Source: Chloroherpeton thalassium ATCC 35110
GTDB lineage: Bacteria; Bacteroidota; Chlorobiia; Chlorobiales; Chloroherpetonaceae
Reading direction: 5' to 3'
Assembly: GCF_000020525.1 (NCBI RefSeq)
Contig: NC_011026.1
Span: 124,001 to 188,000 of the forward strand
Length of the DNA stretch: 64,000 nucleotides
Under the pieces are notes generated by a model, which worked only from the letters and a program-made list of their open reading frames with translations, ran no database searches and was not told the DNA's origin. Positions 54,183 to 62,418 of this stretch are shown here, piece after piece. Each line of letters starts with the position of its first letter. The stretch's first letter is position 1. Both the position numbers and the translations under genes were made by a program.

Positions 54183-55349
54183 ATGAAAATCGGTATCCTA
54201 ACAGGCGGCGGTGATGTTCCCGGCCTAAATCCGTGCATGAAAGCAGTTGTTTATCACGCTATTGATGATGGACATGAAATTGTCGGCATTCGGCGTGGAT
54301 GGGGCGGTTTGTTGAATTTTAACCCAGATGACCCAAAAAGCTACGACGAAAACATCATTCCGCTCGATAAGCAAAAAGTGCGCACCATTGATCGAACTGG
54401 CGGAACGTTTTTGCATTCAAGTCGCACGAATCCAAGCAAAGTCAGAGTGAAAGATGTACCTGATTTTCTGCGTGACCCAAAAACAAAGAACACTGACGAC
54501 GCCTCGTCCGATATTCTGGATTTCACTCCGCATGTTCTCAAAAACCTTGAAATACTTGGAATCGATACCTTAATCCCTATCGGTGGCGACGATACATTAA
54601 GCTACGGCGAGCGTCTACACCGTGAGGGCGTGTCGGTTGTTGCCATTCCAAAAACCATGGACAACGACGTTTTTGGAACAGACTACTGCATTGGCTTCAG
54701 CACTGCTGTAACCCGAAGCGTGCAATTTATCCATCAACTTCGCACCAGCACCGGTTCGCATGAACGCATTGCGGTTATCGAGCTGTTTGGCCGCAATTCC
54801 GGCGAAACCAGCCTGATCAGCTCCTATCTTTCTGGCGTTGATAGAGCCATTATTTCTGAAGTCCCATTTGATCCGGAAATTTTAGCCTCGCTTCTTCTAA
54901 AAGATTATAACGCCAATCCAAGCAGCTACGCGATGGTGACGATTAGCGAAGGCGCATCGATGGTTGGTGGAAAAATTATTGAGTATGGCGAAGCGGACGC
55001 TTATGGCCACCGCAAGTTGGGCGGCATCGGCATGATCACAGGTGAAGCCGTCAAAAAACTAACAGGAAAAGGTATTGTCTATCAGCAAGTTGGCTACTTA
55101 ATGCGCTCAGGCGCACCCGATGCACTCGACTTGATGATTGCCATTAACTTCGCCGGCATTGCCATGGGACTTTTGAAAGATAAGGTGAGCGGACGCATGG
55201 TAGCTCTTCGCGATGGCACATACACGCACATCCCAATTAGCACCATTGCAAGCGGCATCAAACGAGTCGACGTCGACGAGCTGTACGATCCAAAAGAATA
55301 TCGCCCGAAAGTCCGCAACGTGCTCGGCAAACCCATGTTTCTTTATTGA
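54183..55349 (+). CDS. 6-phosphofructokinase with PPi-type active-site residues
   Basis: 388 residues from [16 protein letters not shown] at 54183; GAGAAAGGA lies upstream and the previous in-frame start adds 32 unrelated residues. The active-site motifs read GGDDT (134-138) and PKTMDND (156-162). ATP enzymes usually have GGDGS and PGTIDND; Asp at the second position and Lys before TxDND are the residues known to favour pyrophosphate as donor. It would phosphorylate fructose 6-phosphate, reversibly if PPi-linked. Single gene between two terminators. Confidence 0.85.
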   Translation: MKIGILTGGGDVPGLNPCMKAVVYHAIDDGHEIVGIRRGWGGLLNFNPDDPKSYDENIIPLDKQKVRTIDRTGGTFLHSSRTNPSKVRVKDVPDFLRDPKTKNTDDASSDILDFTPHVLKNLEILGIDTLIPIGGDDTLSYGERLHREGVSVVAIPKTMDNDVFGTDYCIGFSTAVTRSVQFIHQLRTSTGSHERIAVIELFGRNSGETSLISSYLSGVDRAIISEVPFDPEILASLLLKDYNANPSSYAMVTISEGASMVGGKIIEYGEADAYGHRKLGGIGMITGEAVKKLTGKGIVYQQVGYLMRSGAPDALDLMIAINFAGIAMGLLKDKVSGRMVALRDGTYTHIPISTIASGIKRVDVDELYDPKEYRPKVRNVLGKPMFLY

Positions 55350-55450
55350 TAGCTTAAAGGCCATTTTACCTGGCGCTTGCTTGACGAAATCAGCATTTTT
55401 TGGCATCAAAATCATACATTTTCGTTGAGTTTTTTTCACTCAAAATTTGA

Positions 55451-55495
55451 AAGGCTACTGCCCGAAAGGGGAAAACAGTGGCCTTTTAAAATTTT
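55451..55495 (+). terminator. Rho-independent terminator after the phosphofructokinase gene
   Basis: AAGGCTACTG (55451-55460) pairs with CAGTGGCCTT (55477-55486) over ten positions with one G-T wobble, followed by TTAAAATTTTG. It lies about 100 bases after the stop codon. Confidence 0.7.
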
Positions 55496-55599
55496 GTAAA
55501 AAAAGCGTCGCGTAATTTTGTTCGTAAAAATTATCGTTGTAGCTTTGTAAGCGTAAATGTAAGTGTTATTAAAACTTTGTGTGTTGACAAGTTGCTGAA

Positions 55600-55962
55600 G
55601 CTTAGATGACAAATGCGGGTATGACTTGATTTTATAAGAACGCAAATCTACCGGAAGTACCCTCCTAATTCAAGATTCCTACGGTAAATTCCCTGCTAAT
55701 AAGTTCCTCAGCAGCGTTTTAGACCATCAGGGCTCTGACTAAGGAATGGTGTTATCCCGATTAGTTAGTTGCACGTCTAAAGATTAAACTAACTGCTTGC
55801 TCAACTAAAGTGGATACTGCTTGTAGGCAAACAAAAATCAACCGTTGATACCCCTTTCTGTTAGAACTTACTTTGTTTCCGATTTATTTTTATCGTGAGC
55901 AAGTATTGTTCAACTCAGAACAGGGCTGTTTCCAAAATGTTAATTCGTTTTTAATCAGAAAG
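55600..55962 (+). promoter_or_regulatory. Long structured leader of the RRM gene, or an unassigned small RNA
   Basis: No convincing reading frame occupies this stretch. Inverted repeats are present: AGTTAGTT (55763-55770) with AACTAACT (55787-55794), and CTGCT with AGCAG near 55692-55714. The sequence is less AT-rich than the gap before it. RRM proteins of this size in other bacteria are often cold-induced with long leaders. No tmRNA tag, RNase P core or tRNA arm could be found. Confidence 0.3.
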
Positions 55963-56229
55963 ATGCGAAAGACTATCTACGTGGCAAATTTGCCATTCGG
56001 CACTTCGGAAGATGAAGTGCGTGAATTATTTGAACAACATGGAACTGTTCATTCTGTTAAGTTTATTATGGATCGCGAGACTGGAAAATTTCGTGGATTT
56101 GGTTTTGTTGAGATGGATGAAGATGAAGCCATCCCTGCAATCGATGCCTTAAATGGCCTTAGCTTTGGCGGAAGAAATCTACAAGTCAACGAAGCGCGCG
56201 AACGTAAACCCAAAAGTAAGCGCTTTTAA
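55963..56229 (+). CDS. Small RNA-binding protein with one RRM domain
   Basis: 88 residues from ATG 55963 (MRKTIYVANLPFGTSEDEV); 30 in-frame residues before it are unrelated to the family. RNP2 (IYVANL) and RNP1 (KFRGFGFVEM) are intact, followed by a basic tail RERKPKSKRF. Such eukaryote-like single-RRM proteins are common in cyanobacteria, Bacteroidota and Chlorobiota and are linked to RNA metabolism at low temperature. It stands alone between a long leader and a terminator. Confidence 0.9.
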   Translation: MRKTIYVANLPFGTSEDEVRELFEQHGTVHSVKFIMDRETGKFRGFGFVEMDEDEAIPAIDALNGLSFGGRNLQVNEARERKPKSKRF

Positions 56230-56232
56230 ATA

Positions 56233-56265
56233 AAATGAAATATCAGATTTGATATTTCATTTTCA
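56233..56265 (+). terminator. Terminator after the RRM gene
   Basis: Perfect 13-base-pair stem AAATGAAATATCA (56233-56245) and TGATATTTCATTT (56250-56262) with a 4-base loop, directly after the stop codon. The stem is AT-rich, so it may work as a processing hairpin instead. Confidence 0.55.
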
Positions 56266-56335
56266 GTTCTCGGCATCTTTATTAAAAAAAACAGAGAGAA
56301 GTTTTTTGTCAAGCTTCTCTTAAGGTTTACTTTTT

Positions 56336-56363
56336 GGGCTAGTTTTACATTTAAAATTAGCCC
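56336..56363. terminator. Hairpin at the 3' end of the MMPL exporter gene
   Basis: GGGCTAGTTTTA and TAAAATTAGCCC pair with one mismatch around a 4-base loop. It lies 23 bases past the exporter stop codon on the minus strand; no clear T run follows, so its function as a terminator is uncertain. Confidence 0.4.
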
Positions 56364-56385
56364 TTGGCAAAGGGTGGTTTTTCAT

Positions 56386-59106
56386 TTACCGGTGTTTTCG
56401 CTGTTCAAACAGGCCAAGAATGCCCGGTAAAATAACTGTTGTTGTCAAGAAACAAGCGCCAACCCCAACCGACATGGCGTTGCCTAAACTGGCAAAACCC
56501 GGCCAAACAGAAAACATCAATGAGCCGAATGCAAGCATGGTTGTAAGGCTTGTCAGCAAAATTGCTTTGCCCGTGCCAGCATAAATGAGGCTAAGTTTGC
56601 CTTGTCCTTCCGATTGCCAACGATGCAACACATGCACGCCGTCGTCAATGCCAATGCCGACAATCATCGGCAATGCCATCACATTGATGACCGTTAGTTC
56701 CATTCCAAAAATGACCATCAGTCCAATCATCCAAATCATGCCAACCGTTAGAGGAATCATTGCAATTAACGCAAATAACGGATTTTGAAAATCAACCCAG
56801 AGTAGCAAAAAGACCACGAAAAGCGTTAGCAGCACGGCATTTTTTCCATCTTTTCCTATAACCTCAATGAGCGTCATAAAAACAATTGGCATCCCAGTTA
56901 CTTTTGTACTAACGGTTTGTAAGTCTTGTGTAAAGCAGTCAAGGTAGGACATGTCCGCCCATACACTCTGGTTAGGAAACACGGTTAAGAGAAATTTATC
57001 ACGAGAAGCATTTGCATACCTATCAAGTATAGATTCAGGCAAAGTGTTCAATTCAATCGGTGATATTGTGGCCATTTGCAAGGCGGTAGATTTGAAATAT
57101 GGTGCAAATTCCGCTTGATAGGCATCCAATGCGACGTGTGCATGCTCCGGCTTTTCTTTGATTAAGTGAACAAGACTTGCGAGAATGCTTTTCGCTTGTT
57201 TGTCATTCGGATTGCCAACGAGCGATGCACATTTCCGGTCAACTTTATCTTGACCGCCTAAATAGGCCAAATCCTGCATCTCCATGATATTCATTTCCAA
57301 TCGCTCAAGCTCTCCTATAAAGTCTTCAAATTCTTGATTTATTAATTCAGGTTTTGCCTGCGACGCGACGATTTCCGATTTAATTTTTTTGATAATTTCC
57401 GCACGCGCTCGCTGTTCATCCGGCGCAGGCAGATAAGCGGAAATGTCATCCGTCATGGCCACCGTGCTGCGTTTTTTGACCGCATCAGCCTGTTGCCTTA
57501 CCTCGTCAGGCGAATTTGCCAAAATCATAGCGAAATCCATGCTCAAATCAAATTTCTTTAGCACGGTATCTTGTAAGGCAACAGATGCCAGATGCTCCGG
57601 CTCCATGTTCATATAATTTTGGTCAAATGTGATCTTTTGCGCATAAAATCCAAGCGCGAAAGTTACCAGCACAACCGCCGTTAGGGTAAATCCGTATTTT
57701 CTTCCTAACCATCCAGAAAAATTGCCAAACTGCTTGAATGAAACATCTTGCCGCTTGATTTCCTTTTTTTTCTGCAAAAATGCTTTTTCAAGTCGGCGCT
57801 CCCGCAGAACCAACAGCGACGGCAAAAACATAAAAGTAGCAATCAAAATCATCAACAGCCCGAATGCTGTGACCAAGCCCATTTCCTTCATGCCACGCGA
57901 ACTGCTGATGATAAGCGTGAAAAATGCGGCAAAAGTTGTTAGGCCACCGGTGATGATGCCTTTTCCGCTTTTTAAAAAAGTCTCAACCATCGCATCTTCG
58001 ATGGTATGTCGAAGCGAACGAAATTCAGAAAGTGTTGAAATTAAATGAATGGAAAAATCGATACCCAACCCGAGCAAAATCACCGCCATCATGGAGGTGA
58101 AAATATTCAGTTCACCGACGAGCAAGGCCGCCATGCCCATCGCCCAAACGATGCCGATCATCAAATTCAGAATGGCGAGCGCAGGCGCAGACCACATTCT
58201 GAGCGCAAAGGCCAGCATGAAAAAAATCGCGACGAGTGCAATCACAGTTGTGTATCCAAGGCTCTCTTCGGAATAAACCATCTCGTCGTGCGAAAGCGGG
58301 AGCATGCCCGTTAGGCCGGCCTTAACGTCGGGATAACTTTTTTTTGCCTCGTCCAACGCTGCCTGCACTGCGCCCACGCCGCGCATGACCTTTTCCATAT
58401 CCACAGCGGTGAAAGTGGGAATCACATTTAAAATCAGCACTTTTTTATCGTAGGACATGAAATACGGGTCGCCTAACAAAATCCTATCAACGGCGTCGCT
58501 CACGTTTCCAGTTGCAAGGCATTCATTAGAAATCGCCTGTTGAAGTGACCTAACAAAAAAATCGATCCCGTCGAGAAACATCACCGCACGGTCTTCTTTT
58601 TCCCTGCCGGAAATCGCTTCCGATTTGCCCACATATTCCTTTTCCAAACTATTATTCAAATTTGTTAGGAACGGTTGCAAATTCGGATTTTTGAAAATAT
58701 CCTGCGTGTTTTTCAAATAGTCGGATTTGATAAGCATTAAGCCGTGATTTCGCACGAAATCTACTTCCTGTTTGTAATCCACCCGTTTTACGAAGGGTTT
58801 GCCATCGGCGGAGTCGATGAGTGTTTTTAATTTTGGGGCTAGAAAATCGGCGAAGGCCTTAATGCGAGCCTCCTCGCCCTGAACCAAAACCACGATGCTG
58901 GATGCAGCGGTAAATTCATTGACGATTTCGTTGTACTCGATGGTGCGCGGGTCTTTTTCCGGCAACAGGTCAGCCCAGCGCATTGTGGTTCGCAAATTGC
59001 TGGCAAAATAAGCGAAAAGTAAAGTTAAAATAAGCGTTGCACCGAGCCACAACCACGGATTTTTAGCGTGCATTTTTGCAAATTTGCGCAGCATTTTTTC
59101 TCGCAT
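56386..59106 (-). CDS. MMPL/RND-superfamily exporter (HAE3-like)
   Basis: 906 residues with two sets of about six membrane helices, each after a large periplasmic loop. GLGIDFSIHLISTLSEFRSL in the first half and GIGIDDGVHVLHRWQSEG in the second are the typical helix-4 motifs with the proton-relay Asp pair. Members export lipids such as hopanoids or other amphiphiles. It is the last gene of a series with a LolA-like protein and an outer-membrane barrel protein under a TetR gene, which suggests envelope-lipid traffic. The substrate is not known. Confidence 0.87.
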   Translation of the reverse strand: MREKMLRKFAKMHAKNPWLWLGATLILTLLFAYFASNLRTTMRWADLLPEKDPRTIEYNEIVNEFTAASSIVVLVQGEEARIKAFADFLAPKLKTLIDSADGKPFVKRVDYKQEVDFVRNHGLMLIKSDYLKNTQDIFKNPNLQPFLTNLNNSLEKEYVGKSEAISGREKEDRAVMFLDGIDFFVRSLQQAISNECLATGNVSDAVDRILLGDPYFMSYDKKVLILNVIPTFTAVDMEKVMRGVGAVQAALDEAKKSYPDVKAGLTGMLPLSHDEMVYSEESLGYTTVIALVAIFFMLAFALRMWSAPALAILNLMIGIVWAMGMAALLVGELNIFTSMMAVILLGLGIDFSIHLISTLSEFRSLRHTIEDAMVETFLKSGKGIITGGLTTFAAFFTLIISSSRGMKEMGLVTAFGLLMILIATFMFLPSLLVLRERRLEKAFLQKKKEIKRQDVSFKQFGNFSGWLGRKYGFTLTAVVLVTFALGFYAQKITFDQNYMNMEPEHLASVALQDTVLKKFDLSMDFAMILANSPDEVRQQADAVKKRSTVAMTDDISAYLPAPDEQRARAEIIKKIKSEIVASQAKPELINQEFEDFIGELERLEMNIMEMQDLAYLGGQDKVDRKCASLVGNPNDKQAKSILASLVHLIKEKPEHAHVALDAYQAEFAPYFKSTALQMATISPIELNTLPESILDRYANASRDKFLLTVFPNQSVWADMSYLDCFTQDLQTVSTKVTGMPIVFMTLIEVIGKDGKNAVLLTLFVVFLLLWVDFQNPLFALIAMIPLTVGMIWMIGLMVIFGMELTVINVMALPMIVGIGIDDGVHVLHRWQSEGQGKLSLIYAGTGKAILLTSLTTMLAFGSLMFSVWPGFASLGNAMSVGVGACFLTTTVILPGILGLFEQRKHR

Positions 59107-59188
59107 GAAAGTCTCCTTTCTTCAAAAAAATGAAGTTGAAATTTTTGCCCGGGAAAAAATTCGACCGGCAAGTGCCGCTCACCATGTT

Positions 59189-60418
59189 TCAATAAAACAG
59201 TCTTAACCTAACAAGTCCGCCGTCGCCAAAATTTTTGCCATAAGCCGTTCCCTCACGACCCGTGTAAATTTGTCCGATAACGGTTAGCATAAGGTTTTCA
59301 AACAAGCTGTAACGAACCGATGAAACAAAACCAGCACTTTTATCCGAAAGGCTCAAAATATTTGATAGGCTTGCCGTTAATAAATCGGTTAAAGGATAAC
59401 TCAGAAAAACATAAGCTTGATTTTTCGTAACCGTTAGGAGCTCGCCATTTAGGTAGCGAATCCAATCGGTAAGTGTGTAGGATTGCCAATTGGATTTTGC
59501 AAGGCTGTTGTGATAAAATTCTGCCATGAGATAAAAACCACCATCCCAAGTATAGTCCGTGCCGACCAAAATTTCCGTGAAATTTTCATCGCGCGCCATA
59601 AAATTATGGCCAAATTCGCCCCAAACGCCCAAGCCCAGCAGTTCTCCAGCGAAGTCAAAGCCAAGCATTTGGCGTTTTTGCGTTGAAAAATCAAAGACTT
59701 CGTAATCGCTAAGCGCCCAATATTTTTGCGCCGCAATGAGGCTGAAGTCCAAACGCGAAAGCGGAAAAGTCCAGCGCAAAAAAGCTGCCGAACGCCGTAA
59801 GAATTCTTCAAGCTGAACAATTGCCGTTAAGGAACTTCGCTCCGTTAGGCCAATGTCAGCACGAATGGCATTATGACCGGGTTGCTCATAAGTCGGGTCT
59901 GTTAGGTTTTTGACATTAAACAAGTTTGTCGGATTCCACGCATAGCCCGTCCCGAACGAAAGCTGCTGTTTGCCTATCGTTAAATCAAATTGCTCGAAAC
60001 GAATTTTTAGAAAGGCGTTATCTAAAAAAATGGAGTCTTGATAGGTATAAGCAAAACCAGATTGCAACGCAGCCGGAATTTGTTTGGTAAGATGAGACGG
60101 TAAATAGTCCAGAAAATTCCAATTTGTTTGGCCGTGATAGGTTAGAAAAATCACATTTCCGCCGAACGAAACTTGCTCATTAAGGACGGAACGAGTTTCC
60201 ACGCGAAGGCGATTTGAACTCATTTGCACCCATTTTTTATTTTGCCGAACGATCATCATTTGTGGCTCAAGATAGCCGAAAATGTTCAGTTCTTGGGCCT
60301 CTGCGCTCGGCAAATGAAAAGAGATTAAGCAAAGGATAAAAAATAAGGCAACTTCAGATTTTTGCTTTTCCTGACAAAAAAATCGCATAGCGCGCTCGGT
60401 TTTTTTTTCACGCTTCAT
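59189..60418 (-). CDS. Outer-membrane beta-barrel protein of unknown function
   Basis: 409 residues. A signal peptide (hydrophobic segment ending PSAEAQ; start either at 60418 or at the internal Met11) is followed by alternating amphipathic strands rich in Tyr, Trp and Phe, and the chain ends in Tyr (RLRLFY). That is the pattern of a porin-like barrel (DUF1302/alginate-export-like). It overlaps the LolA-like gene by 4 bases and precedes the MMPL exporter, so it may be the outer-membrane partner of that system. No specific family assignment. Confidence 0.7.
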   Translation of the reverse strand: MKREKKTERAMRFFCQEKQKSEVALFFILCLISFHLPSAEAQELNIFGYLEPQMMIVRQNKKWVQMSSNRLRVETRSVLNEQVSFGGNVIFLTYHGQTNWNFLDYLPSHLTKQIPAALQSGFAYTYQDSIFLDNAFLKIRFEQFDLTIGKQQLSFGTGYAWNPTNLFNVKNLTDPTYEQPGHNAIRADIGLTERSSLTAIVQLEEFLRRSAAFLRWTFPLSRLDFSLIAAQKYWALSDYEVFDFSTQKRQMLGFDFAGELLGLGVWGEFGHNFMARDENFTEILVGTDYTWDGGFYLMAEFYHNSLAKSNWQSYTLTDWIRYLNGELLTVTKNQAYVFLSYPLTDLLTASLSNILSLSDKSAGFVSSVRYSLFENLMLTVIGQIYTGREGTAYGKNFGDGGLVRLRLFY

Positions 60419-61175
60419 TGTCTCAAGCCCCGTTCGGTGAACATTTTTTCGTCCAATGAAACGCCATATTTGACTTCCAAAAGCTGCATTTCTGTTTGCG
60501 TGCCGTCCGCTAAATCTTTCATGATCATTTTCATGGCAGTCGGAACGCCTTGAATCGTTTCAATGTCGGAAAGCGTTAGGCGTTTCGCAGGTTGGATGCC
60601 GTCGTCCTCGAAATATTCCATTTGCAAGGGATGGAAGTGTTTTTTTGCCGACCAAATGCTCATTTTCTGATAGGCTGATGTACTCCCGCTTTTTCGAATC
60701 AATTCCAACTTGAAACAATCTTCATCGGCAATTTTTCCACTGCCTAACAATTTCACATCAAAGTCGGTCAAAAATGAATCGCCGCTGCCCATGTCTTCAT
60801 AAGAAAAGTCGCTGCCCTCCATTTTTTGCCGTTTGGCGTGTGTGGCCATTTTGCGCACGCGGTCGGTTCGCGGAAAATACATCCAAATGTCATCGGCGTT
60901 GTTGCGCATCAAAATGGCTTGCCCTTTAGCACGAGCCGGCGAGGTATAGCGAATCAGGGTTTTCTCGTTGTGGTCTTTTCCCCAGCTATCGTATTCAAAC
61001 GTGCGAAGCTGGCCGGAGGACGTCTCAATCACCATTTTCGATTTTGAAAAAACCGTTTCTTGATTCAGCAGGTCATTGATTTTTTTGATGATCTCCTCTG
61101 CAGTTTGAGCCGCTGCTATTTGTAAGTTCATCAAAAAAAAAGCACGATAAACAAAAAACTTGATAGGATTCTCAT
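60415..61175 (-). CDS. LolA-like outer-membrane lipoprotein-sorting protein; signal peptide interrupted by a 9-T frameshift
   Basis: The main frame (60415-61134) codes for about 239 residues of LolA/LppX-like fold (RYTSPARAKGQAILMRNNADDIWMYFPRTDRVRKM is a hallmark region, here about residues 62-96). It begins inside what looks like a signal peptide (LMNLQIAAAQ). Upstream, ATG 61175 with AAAGGAG 10 bases before it encodes MRILSSFLFIVLFF in another frame, ending in a run of nine T (61133-61141). One more T would join both into a complete signal peptide. The protein should carry lipid across the periplasm for the MMPL pump. Confidence 0.75.
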
Positions 61176-61218
61176 GAGCGTTGAACTCCTTTCGTTTTTT
61201 TTCAACCGTTAGTTTTAG

Positions 61219-61830
61219 CTAATTATTTTTGATTCCTCGCAAAAAATTATCCACGAGAAAATCGCCGACTTCCTCAAACTTGAACACAAACGGATTAATC
61301 GCCCATTGCAGATAAAGACCGTCCAAAACACCGATTAAAGTTGAGGCGGCAATATTAGAATCCACCGGCCTAAACGAACCCTCACGAATCCCTTCATCCA
61401 AAATGCTCGCAATCACCGCGCGAAATTCGCTATAAATGGCATCTAAATCGAGTATTTGGCTCACGTTTTCATTTTTGCTGCGAATGCCTTCCGCCCAAAA
61501 ATCCAGCATGATGTTCAGAAATTCCTCATTGCCGGTGGTAAAATCCACCAACGCGGTTTTGATAAACTTTCGAAGTCGCGCTTCCGGCGAGTCGCTGCTG
61601 TTGGCAATTTCGCGCAACGCGGTTCTCATCTCTTGAAAAAACAGCTCAAAGGCGTGGCTAAAAATCTCTTCCTTGCTGCGGAAATACTCATAAATCGTGC
61701 CTTTCCCAACGCCGGCGACTTCCGCAATCTCCGACATTTTCGCATTCACCACGCCCGATTGCGCAAAAACTTTCATGGCCGCGCTAATGATTTCTAACCG
61801 CTTGGCTTCTTTATCAACAAATTTTGGCAT
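61219..61830 (-). CDS. TetR/AcrR-family repressor of the export operon
   Basis: 203 residues from ATG 61830 (MPKFVDKEAKRLEIISAAMKVF); longer starts would include the operator and promoter described at 61854-61902. The helix-turn-helix is KMSEIAEVAGVGKGTIYEYFRSKEEIF (about 30-56). The C-terminal ligand domain ends with WAINPFVFKFEEVGDFLVDNFLRG. First gene of the minus-strand unit with the LolA-like, barrel and MMPL genes; it probably represses the whole unit and itself. Confidence 0.85.
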   Translation of the reverse strand: MPKFVDKEAKRLEIISAAMKVFAQSGVVNAKMSEIAEVAGVGKGTIYEYFRSKEEIFSHAFELFFQEMRTALREIANSSDSPEARLRKFIKTALVDFTTGNEEFLNIMLDFWAEGIRSKNENVSQILDLDAIYSEFRAVIASILDEGIREGSFRPVDSNIAASTLIGVLDGLYLQWAINPFVFKFEEVGDFLVDNFLRGIKNN

Positions 61831-61853
61831 TTGAAACTTTTTATCTTTTTTAT

Positions 61854-61902
61854 TGACCGACCAGTCAGTCATAAATATAATGCAAGAAAAAAGCGTTGTC
61901 AA
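61854..61902 (-). promoter_or_regulatory. Promoter and TetR operator of the export operon
   Basis: On the minus strand a perfect -35 TTGACA (61897-61902), a 17-base spacer and TATATT as -10 (61874-61879). Directly after it lies an imperfect 18-base palindrome, TGACTGACTGGTCGGTCA (61854-61871), 7 of 9 positions symmetric, of the form bound by TetR-family proteins. It is 24 bases before the tetR start codon, so a bound dimer would block the transcription start. Confidence 0.75.
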
Positions 61903-61953
61903 GTAGAAAACGCGTGTTTTTCTGAGAGATTGGGGACGCAACCATTTTTTAAC

Positions 61954-61981
61954 AAAAAAAATACCGGCCTTTAAGCCGGTA
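61954..61981 (-). terminator. Terminator of the CDGSH gene
   Basis: TACCGGC (61962-61968) and GCCGGTA (61975-61981) form a stem with a 6-base loop; on the minus strand it is followed by eight T and GTT. It stands about 27 bases after the stop codon. Confidence 0.8.
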
Positions 61982-62007
61982 CTTTTCATTTCGAAAATGG
62001 CGATTTC

Positions 62008-62214
62008 TTATGCGTTTTCCGCTTTGACTTCGGACTTGAAATCGACTTTTTTGTGCGAACCGTCGCAGTAAGGCGTGTTTTGGGTGTGACCGCAGCGGCA
62101 AAGGAAAACCATTTTTCCACTTTCGGCAAGAGGCGCGCCATTCATATCCAAAATTTGCGCGTCACCTTCAACTTTGATTGGACCGTTGCTGAAAACCGTG
62201 ATTTTAGCTGACAT
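62008..62214 (-). CDS. CDGSH iron-sulfur domain protein
   Basis: 68 residues, one CDGSH domain. The [2Fe-2S] ligands are Cys39, Cys41, Cys50 and His54 (CRCGHTQNTPYCDGSH). This three-Cys one-His cluster is redox-active and can be passed on; bacterial roles are mostly unknown. Single gene with its own terminator. GGAG lies before the ATG. Confidence 0.92.
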   Translation of the reverse strand: MSAKITVFSNGPIKVEGDAQILDMNGAPLAESGKMVFLCRCGHTQNTPYCDGSHKKVDFKSEVKAENA

Positions 62215-62418
62215 GATTTTTCTCCTGTGTAATGATGGTTTGCAAAATCTATCGGGACGAAAGGCTTAAAAAACAATGGTATAACACCGATTCGAACGCA
62301 AATAATTTCTTTTTTCTCACGCGTCTAAACAACCCCAGACATCGCGCAGCCTGTCTGGAATAACGCTGGAGCTTTTGTATCTTTGCGCTTTAAGATTTAA
62401 CCAGTCAATGCTTTTGAC

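Noticed and set aside
55600-55870. tmRNA or RNase P RNA
   Set aside because: No tag-peptide frame, tRNA-like ends or conserved RNase P core words are visible.
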